Assembly (NCBI RefSeq): GCF_003173755.1
Contig: NZ_CP029553.1
Location: forward strand, 25,001 to 89,000
Direction: 5' to 3'
Length of the DNA stretch: 64,000 bases
From: Methylobacterium terrae
GTDB taxonomy: Bacteria; Pseudomonadota; Alphaproteobacteria; Rhizobiales; Beijerinckiaceae
In this document: positions 1 through 8,996 of the stretch, in pieces
How positions within the stretch are numbered: position 1 is the first letter of the stretch
How the letters are laid out: each line of letters begins with the position of its first letter
Notes under the pieces: generated by a model
Database searches by the model: none
What the model was told of the DNA's origin: nothing
What the model saw: only the letters and a program-made list of their open reading frames with translations
Position numbers and translations under genes: made by a program

Positions 1-387
1 GGTGACGACCTGCATCGCCACGCCCGGGAAGGCGGCGGCGATCTCGGCGCGGATGCCGGCCTCGGTCGGCTTCCCGCCGAGGGCGGCATCGAGGGCGCCC
101 GCGCGCGGGCTCGAGACCAGCACCAGGTCGTCGCGGCCGCCGCTCCGCCCGGGCGCCGCCAGGGTGAGCGCCTGCTCGAAGCCGCCGGGGCCGTCGCGCT
201 CGCGCAGGGCGACGGGCCGTCCGATCCAGGCCGGCAGGACGACGACCGGCGTCGCCCGGGCCCGGCGGACCGGGGCGGGCGGCAGCGACGCGTCGAGGCT
301 GGCGAAGAGCGGTCCCGCGGGACGCTCCTGCGCGGTGCAGGCGGCGAGCGCGAGGGCCGCGGCGGCGAGGACGAGCGGGCGGATCAC
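1..387 (-). CDS. bcsN: BcsN-like cellulose biosynthesis lipoprotein (3' end cut by window)
   Basis: This is the first 129 codons of a gene that runs off the left edge. It starts with GTG at 387, and its GTGA overlaps the stop codon of the upstream TPR gene. The product opens with a short hydrophobic stretch ending in a lipobox (L14-A-A-C17), so it is probably an envelope lipoprotein. The visible part carries segments such as VAMQVV and DDLVLVSSPRAG, which resemble the BcsN family found in Rhizobiales cellulose operons. Its place as the last gene of a bcsS-bcsA-bcsB-bcsZ-TPR-bcsN run supports the name. The role of BcsN is not settled in the family. The call rests on resemblance and context, because the C-terminal part is not visible. 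Confidence 0.6.
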   Translation of the reverse strand, partial: MIRPLVLAAAALALAACTAQERPAGPLFASLDASLPPAPVRRARATPVVVLPAWIGRPVALRERDGPGGFEQALTLAAPGRSGGRDDLVLVSSPRAGALDAALGGKPTEAGIRAEIAAAFPGVAMQVVT

Positions 388-2180
388 GGCAGGGTCCTTC
401 GGGTCGCGGCGGCGAGGGCGCCGGTGGTGGCGGTGTCCGGCCGGGCCGGCGGGTCGGCGGGCACCGCCTGCCTCGCCGACCACAGGGTGCCGAGGGGGGC
501 GGGACGCTCGGCGGCGCTCGGCGCGCTCGGGCCGGTCTCGCCGGTCCAGGCCGGCAGGAGCGCGAAGCCGAAGCGCTCGTAGGGCATCGGCCCGACCCCA
601 GGGACCCGCCGCGCGGTGGTCGGACCGCGCGCCGCAGCCCGCGGCGGGGCGAGGGCGACCGGGCTGCCGGCGGGGGCGGCGCGCAGGTCGTTCTCCATCG
701 CCACCGCCAGCGGAAAGTCGCTCCGGCGCACGAGCGGGGCGGACGCCGCCTCGAGGGCGTCGGGCTGGGGCACGCGCCCGCGCGGCTCCGCCCTGGGGGC
801 GAGGTCGAGATAGGCGCCGCGGGCGGCCGGCTCGGCGGGGCGGGCCGGGCCCGGATCGCAGGGCGAGTTCCGCTCGGAGCGGGCCGCGAACAGCAGGCCG
901 ACCACCCGCGGAAAAAGCCCGTCGTAGCGGTTGACCACCTCGACGAAGGCGCGCTGCTGCCCGGCCCGCTGCAGTGCCAGGGCGTAGCCGTAGACCGTGG
1001 CCTCCTTGGGGAACCAGGCCACGGCGCGGCGGAACCAGGCCAGGGCCGCATCGAACTGGCAGGTGTTGGTGGCGTACCAGGCGAGCGCCTGCGCGCCCTC
1101 GCCCGAGGCGGTGGCGGCGGTGACCTCGGCGTAGCGGCGCAGGCGCTCGGGCTCGATCGCCGGAGGCACGGCCCGGGTCAGGTCGCGCTCCAGGATGTCG
1201 ATGAACAGGAGCGCGTTGTTCACCAGCGGCTCGCGCCAGGCATAGGCCACGTCCTCGGCCTCCCGGCGCAGGCCGAGGCGCAGCAGGGTGTGGGCGAGGC
1301 CGTGCGCCACCATCGCGTCGCCGCCGCGGGCGATGGCGCGCTTGAACCAGGCGAGCGCCTCCGGCAGGTCGCTGCGCTTGAAGGCGTACCAGGCCACGAG
1401 GCCGGCCTGATCGGCGTCGGGGGCGGCCGCCGCGTAGGCCTGGAAGGCGGCGAGGTCGTCCGGCCGCACCGCCTGCCCGGCCTCGTCGTGCAGCACGGCG
1501 GCGATGCGGGCGCGGATCAGGTCGATGCGGACCGGCGCGAGGTCGTCGGCCGGGATGCCGGCGGCGAGACGGTCGATCTCGGCCATCGGCAGCAGAGGGA
1601 GCGCCCGCAGGAGGCCGGCCCGGCGCTCGCCCGCGCTGGCGCGGGGGGACGCGAGGCCGGCGCCGAACAGGGCCACGGCCTCCGGCGCCCGGTCGGTGCG
1701 GGCGAGCGCCTCGGCGACCGTCCAGGCCACCTCCGCGTCGCCGGCCTCGATCTCCGGCCGGCGCCGGTCGAAGAGGGTCGCGAGGTCGCTCCAGCGCCCG
1801 GCCTTGCCCGAGGCCCGCACCTCGTCGCGCAGGATCCGGCGGGCGAGGGCGCCGGCGAGCGCCCCCGAGGGTGTCCAGCCGGGCTCGGTCCGGGCGCGCT
1901 CGGCCATGGCCCCGCGCAGGGCGTCGAGGCGGTCGGCATTCAGGAGGTTCCAGAACCCGTCCTCGTCCTCCGCGCCCGGCTCGGCGGACCAGAGGTCGGC
2001 GGGCGGCGTCCAGCCCGGGAAGCGGCGGGCGAGGCGCTCGGCCTCCGCGGCCACCCGCTCGGTCCGGGCCTGCGAGGCGTAGTAGCGCAGGGCCGTCTCG
2101 TCGGGCCGCTCGGCCGCGAGAGCCGGCGGCGCACCGGCGAGGAGCGCGGGGCCGAGGGCGAGGATCAGCGCGGCGCGCAT
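384..2180 (-). CDS. Periplasmic TPR/Sel1-repeat protein of the cellulose operon
   Basis: The product has 598 residues and begins with a typical signal peptide (MRAALILALGPALLAG, ending ALAA), so it should be exported. Helical repeats of the TPR/Sel1 kind are visible around residues 260-310 (AWFKRAIARGGDAMVAHGLA) and 360-410 (AWFRRAVAWFPKEATVYGYA). The last 150 residues or so are proline- and alanine-rich and look disordered. The ATG at 2180 has a GAGG ribosome site and lies inside the 3' end of bcsZ (16-base overlap), so the two are translationally linked. It sits where BcsC or BcsK TPR proteins sit in other cellulose operons, but it has no C-terminal barrel like BcsC. It probably scaffolds the periplasmic passage of the glucan; that role is inferred. 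Confidence 0.75.
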   Translation of the reverse strand: MRAALILALGPALLAGAPPALAAERPDETALRYYASQARTERVAAEAERLARRFPGWTPPADLWSAEPGAEDEDGFWNLLNADRLDALRGAMAERARTEPGWTPSGALAGALARRILRDEVRASGKAGRWSDLATLFDRRRPEIEAGDAEVAWTVAEALARTDRAPEAVALFGAGLASPRASAGERRAGLLRALPLLPMAEIDRLAAGIPADDLAPVRIDLIRARIAAVLHDEAGQAVRPDDLAAFQAYAAAAPDADQAGLVAWYAFKRSDLPEALAWFKRAIARGGDAMVAHGLAHTLLRLGLRREAEDVAYAWREPLVNNALLFIDILERDLTRAVPPAIEPERLRRYAEVTAATASGEGAQALAWYATNTCQFDAALAWFRRAVAWFPKEATVYGYALALQRAGQQRAFVEVVNRYDGLFPRVVGLLFAARSERNSPCDPGPARPAEPAARGAYLDLAPRAEPRGRVPQPDALEAASAPLVRRSDFPLAVAMENDLRAAPAGSPVALAPPRAAARGPTTARRVPGVGPMPYERFGFALLPAWTGETGPSAPSAAERPAPLGTLWSARQAVPADPPARPDTATTGALAAATRRTLP

Positions 2181-3247
2181 GCGGGATACCTCGTCTTCAG
2201 GGTGGCCAGCGCCAGGAGCTGCAGGGTCGCCGGGTAGTAGTGCTCGCTCTCGGCCCGCACCCGGGTGAGGCCGGGCGGGAACGGCACGGCCTTCGCGGCG
2301 CAGGCGGCGAGGGCGGGAATCGCGCCGTAGCCGGATTCGGCGAGCCGGGCGGTGACCCGGCCGCTCGCCACCTCGACGAGGGCGAGCCCGGCTTCCGGCC
2401 GCGGCCAGAGGTCCAGGAAGGGCGCGTAGAGGTCGGCCTCGGTCGTCCCCGCCATGGCGAGGTAGAGCGGAATCCGGAGGGCGTTGTAGGCGAACTCGGC
2501 CGGAAAGCCGTCGGCCGGGCGCGGCGCCCCGGCGAGGGAAATCCACTCGCTCGGCAGGCGCGCCGGGCCGAAGCGGGCGGCGCGGATCAGCCGGCGGCCG
2601 CTGCGGTCGAGCCCGGCCCAGTCGAATTCGGGGGCGAGGAGCGGCATCCGGTCGAAGGCCGGGAAGATCCAGTACGAGAGGTTGACCACCGGGCCGTCGG
2701 GCCGGTCCTCGGCGGAGAAGCCCGCCACCGCCGGCAGCAGCAGCGGCCCGTGGGCGGCCCGCGGCAGGATCAGCTTGCGCCCGAGCTCGACCGCGATGCG
2801 CCGGCCGGCGACCCGGTGCGAGGGGTCGCCCCACGCCGCCACCGCCTCGGCCAGCGCCCAGGCGACCAGGAGGTCGCCGTCGGCGGCGTCGTTCATGTCG
2901 GCGACCGCCGGACGCCGGTCGGGCTCCCAGCGCCAGGCGACGAGCTGGTCGTCGCGCACCATCAGGTTGGCGCGGGTCCAGGTCCAGATCCGCTCGAAGG
3001 TGGTCCGGTCGCCGGCCATCGCGGCGAGGAGCATGCCGTAGCCCTGGCCCTCGCTGTGGCTGATGCCGTTGTTGCCGGTATCGACCACCCGGCCGGACTC
3101 GGTGACGAAGCGGGCCTTGTAGGCGCGCCAGCCCTCGCTGTCGGCGAGCGGCGCCGTCTGGGCGGCGGCGGTGACGCACGGGCCGAGCAGGGCGAGAAGG
3201 ACGGCGAGGATTCGCGTCACCTTCGGCCTCGGAACGCGCACTCTCAC
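2165..3247 (-). CDS. bcsZ: Endo-1,4-beta-glucanase of cellulose synthesis (GH8)
   Basis: The product is 360 residues, the usual length of BcsZ, a periplasmic glycoside hydrolase family 8 enzyme that trims nascent cellulose. It has a signal peptide (ILAVLLALLGPCVTAAAQ). GH8 landmarks include SEGQGYGMLLAA near residue 65, which holds the catalytic acid Glu, NDAADGDLLVAWAL near 120 with the conserved Asp, and the YWIFPAFD segment. The start is GTG at 3247, overlapping the bcsB stop as GTGA, with a strong AGGAGG ribosome site upstream. It is the fourth gene of the cellulose operon. The identification is secure from motifs and context. Confidence 0.93.
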   Translation of the reverse strand: MRVRVPRPKVTRILAVLLALLGPCVTAAAQTAPLADSEGWRAYKARFVTESGRVVDTGNNGISHSEGQGYGMLLAAMAGDRTTFERIWTWTRANLMVRDDQLVAWRWEPDRRPAVADMNDAADGDLLVAWALAEAVAAWGDPSHRVAGRRIAVELGRKLILPRAAHGPLLLPAVAGFSAEDRPDGPVVNLSYWIFPAFDRMPLLAPEFDWAGLDRSGRRLIRAARFGPARLPSEWISLAGAPRPADGFPAEFAYNALRIPLYLAMAGTTEADLYAPFLDLWPRPEAGLALVEVASGRVTARLAESGYGAIPALAACAAKAVPFPPGLTRVRAESEHYYPATLQLLALATLKTRYPACAPR

Positions 3248-5577
3248 GACGTCCTCCTGCCGAGGTTGCGCACCAGCCGGTGGGTCGAGGCGGCGAGCAG
3301 CCCGGCGCAGGCGAGCGCCAGCAGGGCGTAGACCCCGCCGTTGAGGGAGAGCCAGCCGGCGGCGACGCGGCGCAGGTTGCCGAACGAGGCCGGGGCCGTC
3401 GCGACGTAGCGGGCGTTCTCCGGCGGGCTCGCCGTCACCGCGCCGTCGGGCGCCATGAGGGCGTGGCCGCCGCGGAGGCGGCTCCAGACCTGGGGCTGGA
3501 CGAGGCAGCCGACCGCCTCGCTCAGGCCCGCCGGGGTCGGGGCGGTGACGAGGGTCAGCACGTCGTCCGGCGCCGGCCCGGTCACGGCCTGGGCGAGGGC
3601 GAGGGCGGCCTGTGCGACACCGGCATTCGGCGCGCCGGGATCCGATGCCGCCGGCCCGCGGCAGCCCGGGGGCGCGCCGAGGCGCAGGAGCCGGCGGCGG
3701 GCGGCCGCTCCCGCGTCGGGTGCCGAGATTTCGTCACCCGGGGCCGAGGATCGGCGCCGGGCCGGGGAGTCGCGCAGCGCCCAGGCGTCGCGCAGGGCCT
3801 GCGGGTCGAGGCCGGCCGCGGTCACGAGCGGCGCGTCGAGGCTGCGGGCCGCGGCCACCACCAGGGTCGGGCCGAGGATGCCCGCGCGCCCGGCCGCGAA
3901 GGCGAAGGGGATCGGACGCCCGGCGGCGAGGCCGAGGCGGGTCGCGAGCGTGGCGGCGGCCGCCATCGTGTCGCGGTCCGGGGCCGGCACCGCGAGGGTC
4001 GGGGCGCGGCCGCGCGCCTCCGGCCGGTAGGGGAACCCCGCGGCCGCGGTGGCGGCGAGGTCGGGCTGGCGGGCGATCCGGGCCAGGCGGGGAACGGTCA
4101 GGCGGGTGCTGGCGCGCAGCAGCAGGCGCTCGCCGGCCGGCGCCGCGCAGGCCTGGTCCCGGTCCCGGGGCAGCTCGGCGACGAGGTCGATCCGGTTGAG
4201 ACCGGGGCGCAGCAGGCGCAGCGGCAGGAAGACCGTGCGCCGGCGCAGGGTCTCGCCGCCGGCCCGCCCGAGGGGGACGCTGCCGGCCGCCTCGCCGTTG
4301 ATCGCCAGGCCGATCTGCGCGCCCGGCGCGAGGCGGGCCGGGTAGGTCGCGTCGAGGTCGAGGGCGAGCTTGTCGTAATCCGCCGCCAGGAGGTCGTGCG
4401 GCAGGGCGAGATCGAGGGTGAGGCGGTGGGTCCGGCCGGTGACGGCCGCGTCGGTGAGGCCGAGATCCGCGAGGGTCAGGCTCTCGCCGCCCTCGATCCG
4501 CCGCCCGCCGGCCGCGCTCAGGGCGGCCAGCCCCTCCGGGGTGCCCTTGAGCTTCGCGGCGGCGAGGTCGGCCAGCTGCGCCAGCGCCGCCGTCACGTCG
4601 GCCTCGCTCGCCCCGGTGACGACGACGACCGGGCGGCGCTCCGGCGTGCCCGGGATGAGGGCGAGGCGCGGGCCGGTGACCGGGCCGAGGGCCGCGATGT
4701 CGAGGCTGCGGGCGAGCTCGGCCGCCGGGGCCACCGCGAGCGCCACGCCGTCCCCGGCCTCGGGTGCCGGCACCGGTGCTTGCGTAAGCACCGGTGCTTG
4801 CGCCGGCACCGGTGCTTGCGCCGGCACGAAGGCGACGGCCGGATTCGCGAAGCGGCCGGCGAGCGCGAGCGCCTGGGCGGCGGCGAGCAGGCCCTCGACG
4901 CGGCGCTCGGACAGGCGCTCGCCGGTCTGGATCAGGCGGATCGGCACGGCGCCGTCGGGCCCCGGACGGAGGGCGGCGAGGTCGCCGAGCTCGGCCACTC
5001 CCCCGCCGGCGGAGACGAGGCCGGTGGTCTCGGTGTCGATCTGGGTCCACAGCTCGTAGGTCGCCGCCACCGTGCAATCGACGCGGTGGCGCTGCTCGAC
5101 CGCGATCGAAAGGGCGTTGAAGCCCGGGCGCAGGGCGCCCGGCGGGATCGTCACGGTGTCGAGCGTGAGGCCGCGGGCGCCATCGATCGCGGTGCGGCCG
5201 ATCTCGGCGCCGTTGAGGCCGATCCGCAGGCTCGACGCCTCGGGCAGGACCGAGATCGCCGAGAGGGTGCCGACCTGGAACCGCCCGCCCGCCCGCGCCT
5301 CGGCGGCGGTGACGAAGAGCGGCCAGGTCACGCTGCCGCCCTCGCCCCAGAGCCGCAGCGGGCGCGCGACGGCGGGGAGGCGCCGCAGGACCGGGCCCGC
5401 CGCGGCGGGCGGCGGGGCGGTGGCCGGGGCCGGCACCGGGCCGGGGGGAGCGCCCGGCAGCAGCATCGTGGGGGTCGGCCCGAATCCGGAGAAGGTCTGG
5501 GCCAGGGCTGGCGCGCCGCACAGGAAGGCGGGCGCGCCGCACAGGAGGGCGCCGAGCGCCGGGGGGAGGATGCGCAT
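3244..5577 (-). CDS. bcsB: Cellulose synthase regulatory/periplasmic subunit BcsB
   Basis: This 777-residue exported protein matches BcsB in length, order and content: signal peptide, a proline-rich linker (residues 35-60), two beta-rich carbohydrate-binding halves, and one C-terminal membrane helix (VYALLALACAGLLAAS) that anchors it next to BcsA. BcsB guides the glucan through the periplasm in complex with BcsA. The ATG at 5577 has a GAGGAG ribosome site and lies 12 bases after bcsA. An in-frame 18-base tandem repeat at 4766-4827 encodes a PVPAQA-type linker between the two halves and could vary in copy number. The 3' end overlaps bcsZ by four bases. Confidence 0.94.
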   Translation of the reverse strand: MRILPPALGALLCGAPAFLCGAPALAQTFSGFGPTPTMLLPGAPPGPVPAPATAPPPAAAGPVLRRLPAVARPLRLWGEGGSVTWPLFVTAAEARAGGRFQVGTLSAISVLPEASSLRIGLNGAEIGRTAIDGARGLTLDTVTIPPGALRPGFNALSIAVEQRHRVDCTVAATYELWTQIDTETTGLVSAGGGVAELGDLAALRPGPDGAVPIRLIQTGERLSERRVEGLLAAAQALALAGRFANPAVAFVPAQAPVPAQAPVLTQAPVPAPEAGDGVALAVAPAAELARSLDIAALGPVTGPRLALIPGTPERRPVVVVTGASEADVTAALAQLADLAAAKLKGTPEGLAALSAAGGRRIEGGESLTLADLGLTDAAVTGRTHRLTLDLALPHDLLAADYDKLALDLDATYPARLAPGAQIGLAINGEAAGSVPLGRAGGETLRRRTVFLPLRLLRPGLNRIDLVAELPRDRDQACAAPAGERLLLRASTRLTVPRLARIARQPDLAATAAAGFPYRPEARGRAPTLAVPAPDRDTMAAAATLATRLGLAAGRPIPFAFAAGRAGILGPTLVVAAARSLDAPLVTAAGLDPQALRDAWALRDSPARRRSSAPGDEISAPDAGAAARRRLLRLGAPPGCRGPAASDPGAPNAGVAQAALALAQAVTGPAPDDVLTLVTAPTPAGLSEAVGCLVQPQVWSRLRGGHALMAPDGAVTASPPENARYVATAPASFGNLRRVAAGWLSLNGGVYALLALACAGLLAASTHRLVRNLGRRTS
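4766..4827. repeat. 18-bp tandem repeat inside bcsB
   Basis: Three full copies and one partial copy of an 18-base unit (core caccggtgcttgc) encode hexapeptides of the form PVPAQA or PVLTQA in an interdomain linker of BcsB. The second copy is diverged. Because the unit is a multiple of three, copy-number change would lengthen or shorten the linker without breaking the frame. Confidence 0.9.
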
Positions 5578-5589
5578 GGTTCGGGCTCC

Positions 5590-8253
5590 TCAGGCGGCGT
5601 TGCGCGAGGCCGCGAGCGCGTCGCGCAACGCGGCGATGAGGTCGCGGGCATCGCCGGCAGGAGCGGCCTGGACGGGCGGCACGCGGTGGGGCGGCGCGAC
5701 GACGACCGGCGCCGACCCGGCCCCGGCGAGCGCCCGGATGCTCTCGGCCCAGGCCGTCGCGTCGAGCGTGGCCGCCTCGGGGGAGGACGCGGCGGCGAGG
5801 AGGTCGGAGATGGCGGCGCGCCACTCCGCCTCGGCCGCCGGCGCCTCGGGGGCAGAAATCGCTTCAGCGAGGGCCGGAACCGGGACGGGGGCGGACGCTC
5901 CCTCCCCCCGCACGGTCGCCGGGGCGACGATCGGAACGGGCGCCGGCACGACCGGGGCCGCCGGTGCGGTGGCGACGGGCGCGTCGACCGGACGCTCCCG
6001 GGCGATCTCGGCGGCGAGGATCAGCTGCGGCGCCGGCTCGGCCGCCTCCGTCGCGGCGGGTGCCAAGGCGGCGTGGACCGTGGCGGCGGGGACCGTGGCG
6101 ATCGGCCTTTCCCGCGCGGCGGGAGCCCGAACGGCCGGCGGCGCGGCCTTGCCGAGGTAGGACAGAGCCCGCACCGGCTCGGCGACGCCCCAGGCGAGGA
6201 AGCGCAGGGTGCCGGTGACGAGGTCGCGGTGGCGCCGGCGCCCGTCGAGGAAGCCGCGCAGGGCCCCGGCATCGCCGTAGATCAGGCCGGCGAGCGTGCG
6301 GTAATCGGCGGTCGCCAGCGGCGCGAGGGCGACGCGGCACCGGTCCGGCCCGGTGATCGCCCGGAGGGTGAAGCGCAGGGGCGGTCCGCCCTCGGCGTGG
6401 AGGCGGCCGCCCTCCGGCATCGCCGGGAACGGCGCGCCGTCGGCCCGGCGCAGCGTCGCGGCCTCGGGGCTCATGCGCTCGACGATCACGGCCAGCCGCT
6501 CGGCGCCGATCGCGGCCTCGGCCGGACGGCCGACCGGCAGGCTCGGACTGCGCTCCTCCTGGCGGCGCTCCGCCACGACGCCGAGGCCTACGCCGGCGAT
6601 CACCAGGTTGAAGGCGCACCACAGGCCGACGACGAGCATCAGGCTGGTGACGCCGGGCTCGTAGAGGTAGCGCCACGCCGCCATGCCGCAGCCGGCGGCG
6701 AGGCTTGCGAAGATCGCGAAGAACGGCCAGGCGAGGGCCGAGAGGTGGTCGTGCTCGAGGCTCACGCCCTTGGCGGTGACCGAGAAGCTCGGGCGCCGGG
6801 GCGAGGCGATCACCGAGACGATCGAGCGCACCAGGAACACGCCCTGGACGTACTCGTACAGCTCGGAGACGAACGGCCAGCGCACGTGGCCGTAGAGGTA
6901 GTTCTGGATCATCAGGTTGGCGACGATGTAGGTCGCCGTGTAGGCCAGGGCCTCGTCGACCGACGAGACGAAGATCTTGACGTCGAAGAAGATGTGCAGC
7001 AGCGGCGCCAGCATGAAGATCAGCCGCGGCAGCGGGAAGAACCAGAACGTCATGCTCGACAGGTAGGCGAGCCGCTGGATCGGCCGCAGACCCGGCTTCA
7101 GCAGCGGGTTCTTGAGCATCAGGATCTGGATCATGCCCTGGCACCAGCGCGAGCGCTGGACGACGAAGTCGGCCAGGCTCTCGGGCTGCAGGCCCGCGAT
7201 CAGGGGCTTGGCGACGTAGGCGCTGGTCCAGCCCCGGCCGTGCAGGTCGAGGGCGGTCTCGCAATCCTCCGTGATGGTGATGCCCGAGAACCCGCCGACG
7301 GCGTCGAGGGCCCGCCGCCGCAGGAGCGCCGCCGAGCCGCAGAAGAACGAGCCGTTCCACTTGTCGAGCCCGGTCTGGGTCACGCCGTAGAACATCTCGT
7401 TCTCGGACGGCATCCTGGCGAAGGTGCGCAGGTTGCGCTCGATCGGGTCCGGGTTGAGGAAGACGTGCGGCGTCTGGACCAGGAACAGGTTCGGATCCTG
7501 GGAGAACAGCCCGACGGTCTCGGCGAGGAACGAGCGGAACGGCGCGTGGTCGGCGTCGAGCACCAGCACGATCTCTCCCTGCGAGGCGGAGAGCCCGTTG
7601 TTGAGGTTGCCGGCCTTGGCGTGCGCGTTGCGCTCCCGCGTGAGGTAGCGCGCGCCGAGCGCGCCGCAGAGCGCCCGCAGCTCGGCCCGCCGCGCCCGCG
7701 CGGCCGCTGCCTTCTCCGGGTCCGTGTCGGCGCACTTCTGGTCGGTGCCGCCGTCGTCGAGGAGCCAGACGGTCAGCTTGTCGGCCGGGTAGTCGAGGTT
7801 GAGCGCCGCCGCGACGGTGACGGCGAGGATCGAGGCCGGCTCGTTGTAGCTCGGGATCAGCACGTCGACGGCGGGCAGATCTGCCGGCAGGGCGGCGGTC
7901 TCGCGCACCAGCGGATCGGCGTTGACGACGAGGCTGACCGCCAGGATCAGCACGCAGTAGAGCTCGGCGGCGAGCAGCACGAGCCCGAAGCCGAGGCCGA
8001 CCGGGTCGTCGGGGGACGGCAGCGTGCCGGTGACGCGCCAGTAGACGTAGCGGATCACCACCAGCGTCCCGAGCGCCAGGAAGGCGAGCCGGGGCAGGCC
8101 GCGGCGCGGGGTGGCGAGCCAGAGCACCACCATGCCGGCACACGCCCCGCCGCAGAGCCAGGCCTGCGCCTCCGGGCCGACCGGCTGGACGAGGAGACCG
8201 ACGGTGAGGAGCGCCGACAGGCCCCAGGCGGTCCAGCGGAGAGCGGCGGCCAT
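5590..8253 (-). CDS. bcsA: Cellulose synthase catalytic subunit BcsA (UDP-forming, GT2)
   Basis: The 887-residue inner-membrane synthase polymerises UDP-glucose into beta-1,4-glucan and secretes it. It has N-terminal membrane helices (residues 8-110), a GT2 core with D166-D167, the DxD motif at 233-235, FFCGS at 303-307, TED at 328-330 and QRSRW at 366-370, then more membrane helices to about 560. A PilZ-like region follows: the arginine motif (R564 and R568) is present, but the second motif reads RMSPEA (593-598) instead of D/N-x-S-x-x-G. A long alanine/proline-rich tail (about 700-887) extends beyond usual BcsA length. The start at 8253 overlaps the bcsS stop as ATGA; the ribosome site is weak, suggesting translational coupling. 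Confidence 0.96.
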   Translation of the reverse strand: MAAALRWTAWGLSALLTVGLLVQPVGPEAQAWLCGGACAGMVVLWLATPRRGLPRLAFLALGTLVVIRYVYWRVTGTLPSPDDPVGLGFGLVLLAAELYCVLILAVSLVVNADPLVRETAALPADLPAVDVLIPSYNEPASILAVTVAAALNLDYPADKLTVWLLDDGGTDQKCADTDPEKAAAARARRAELRALCGALGARYLTRERNAHAKAGNLNNGLSASQGEIVLVLDADHAPFRSFLAETVGLFSQDPNLFLVQTPHVFLNPDPIERNLRTFARMPSENEMFYGVTQTGLDKWNGSFFCGSAALLRRRALDAVGGFSGITITEDCETALDLHGRGWTSAYVAKPLIAGLQPESLADFVVQRSRWCQGMIQILMLKNPLLKPGLRPIQRLAYLSSMTFWFFPLPRLIFMLAPLLHIFFDVKIFVSSVDEALAYTATYIVANLMIQNYLYGHVRWPFVSELYEYVQGVFLVRSIVSVIASPRRPSFSVTAKGVSLEHDHLSALAWPFFAIFASLAAGCGMAAWRYLYEPGVTSLMLVVGLWCAFNLVIAGVGLGVVAERRQEERSPSLPVGRPAEAAIGAERLAVIVERMSPEAATLRRADGAPFPAMPEGGRLHAEGGPPLRFTLRAITGPDRCRVALAPLATADYRTLAGLIYGDAGALRGFLDGRRRHRDLVTGTLRFLAWGVAEPVRALSYLGKAAPPAVRAPAARERPIATVPAATVHAALAPAATEAAEPAPQLILAAEIARERPVDAPVATAPAAPVVPAPVPIVAPATVRGEGASAPVPVPALAEAISAPEAPAAEAEWRAAISDLLAAASSPEAATLDATAWAESIRALAGAGSAPVVVAPPHRVPPVQAAPAGDARDLIAALRDALAASRNAA

Positions 8254-8996
8254 CAGAATCCCGCCCGCATGTCGACGGTGGTGTAGAGGCCGCCCTTGCG
8301 GGCCTGGTCGTGCAGGTAGCCGGCGGCGAGGCCGAATTGCAGCGCGCCGAGCTGGAATCCGCTCCAATGCGCGCCGATCCGCCACTGCCGGTAATAGTCG
8401 TCGCCGAGCAGCGCGACCTCGGGGCCGAGGAACCCGCCCATGACCGCCACGCCGCCCCGCACCCGGCCGTAATAGGCGTTGAAGGTGCTGGCATAGGTGC
8501 CGGTGGCGTGCACCATCGTGCCCTCGGTCGGCCGGGCGTAGACGTCGAGCGCGGCCTTGAGGCCGCCGGCGTTGCGCACGCTCGCCTCCAGCCCCGGCAC
8601 CTCGTTGCGGCGGACGTTGAGGCCGACGAAGGCCGACAGCACCGCCTCCGGCCAGACCCAGCCGTAGCCGATCATCGCGGCCGCCTCCGCCTGCTGGCCG
8701 AGCCCGGTCCCGGCCCGGTAGGAGCCGATCGCCGTGTCGGCACGCAGGCGCAGGCCGCTTTTCAGAAGGGTGCCCGCCGGCGCCGCGGTGGCGGTGGCCC
8801 CGGCGAATTGCGAGCCCTGCGAGCTCACGGTCGCCGAGGTGTCGACCGAGACGATCCAGGCGTCCTGCGCCCCTGCGGGCTCGGCGCCGGTATACCAGTC
8901 GGCCGCGAACGCCGGCCGGCCACCGAGAGCGGCCGCCACCAGGACGCACGGAAGTGGGCCGCGCCGGACCACGGCGCGAGCGAGATTGCGGTGCAT
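8253..8996 (-). CDS. bcsS: Cellulose biosynthesis protein BcsS, probable outer-membrane beta-barrel
   Basis: The 247-residue product has a signal peptide (ending AFAA, about residue 31) and matches the BcsS family, which precedes bcsA in alphaproteobacterial cellulose operons. The mature part is a run of alternating polar and non-polar strands with glycine and aromatic residues (GYGWVWPEAVLSAFVG, GLAAGYLHD), and the protein ends in phenylalanine (TVDMRAGF), both features of outer-membrane barrels. It is the first gene of the operon; transcription presumably starts in the 490-base gap upstream. The family's function is not established. An outer-membrane location is inferred here from the sequence pattern. 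Confidence 0.8.
   Translation of the reverse strand: MHRNLARAVVRRGPLPCVLVAAALGGRPAFAADWYTGAEPAGAQDAWIVSVDTSATVSSQGSQFAGATATAAPAGTLLKSGLRLRADTAIGSYRAGTGLGQQAEAAAMIGYGWVWPEAVLSAFVGLNVRRNEVPGLEASVRNAGGLKAALDVYARPTEGTMVHATGTYASTFNAYYGRVRGGVAVMGGFLGPEVALLGDDYYRQWRIGAHWSGFQLGALQFGLAAGYLHDQARKGGLYTTVDMRAGF

Noticed and set aside
3280..8286. A very long open frame on the plus strand, antisense to bcsA and bcsB
   Set aside because: Such frames arise from the codon bias of GC-rich genes. The translation is low-complexity Arg/Gly/Ala-rich and matches no protein, while the minus strand has clear cellulose synthase motifs.
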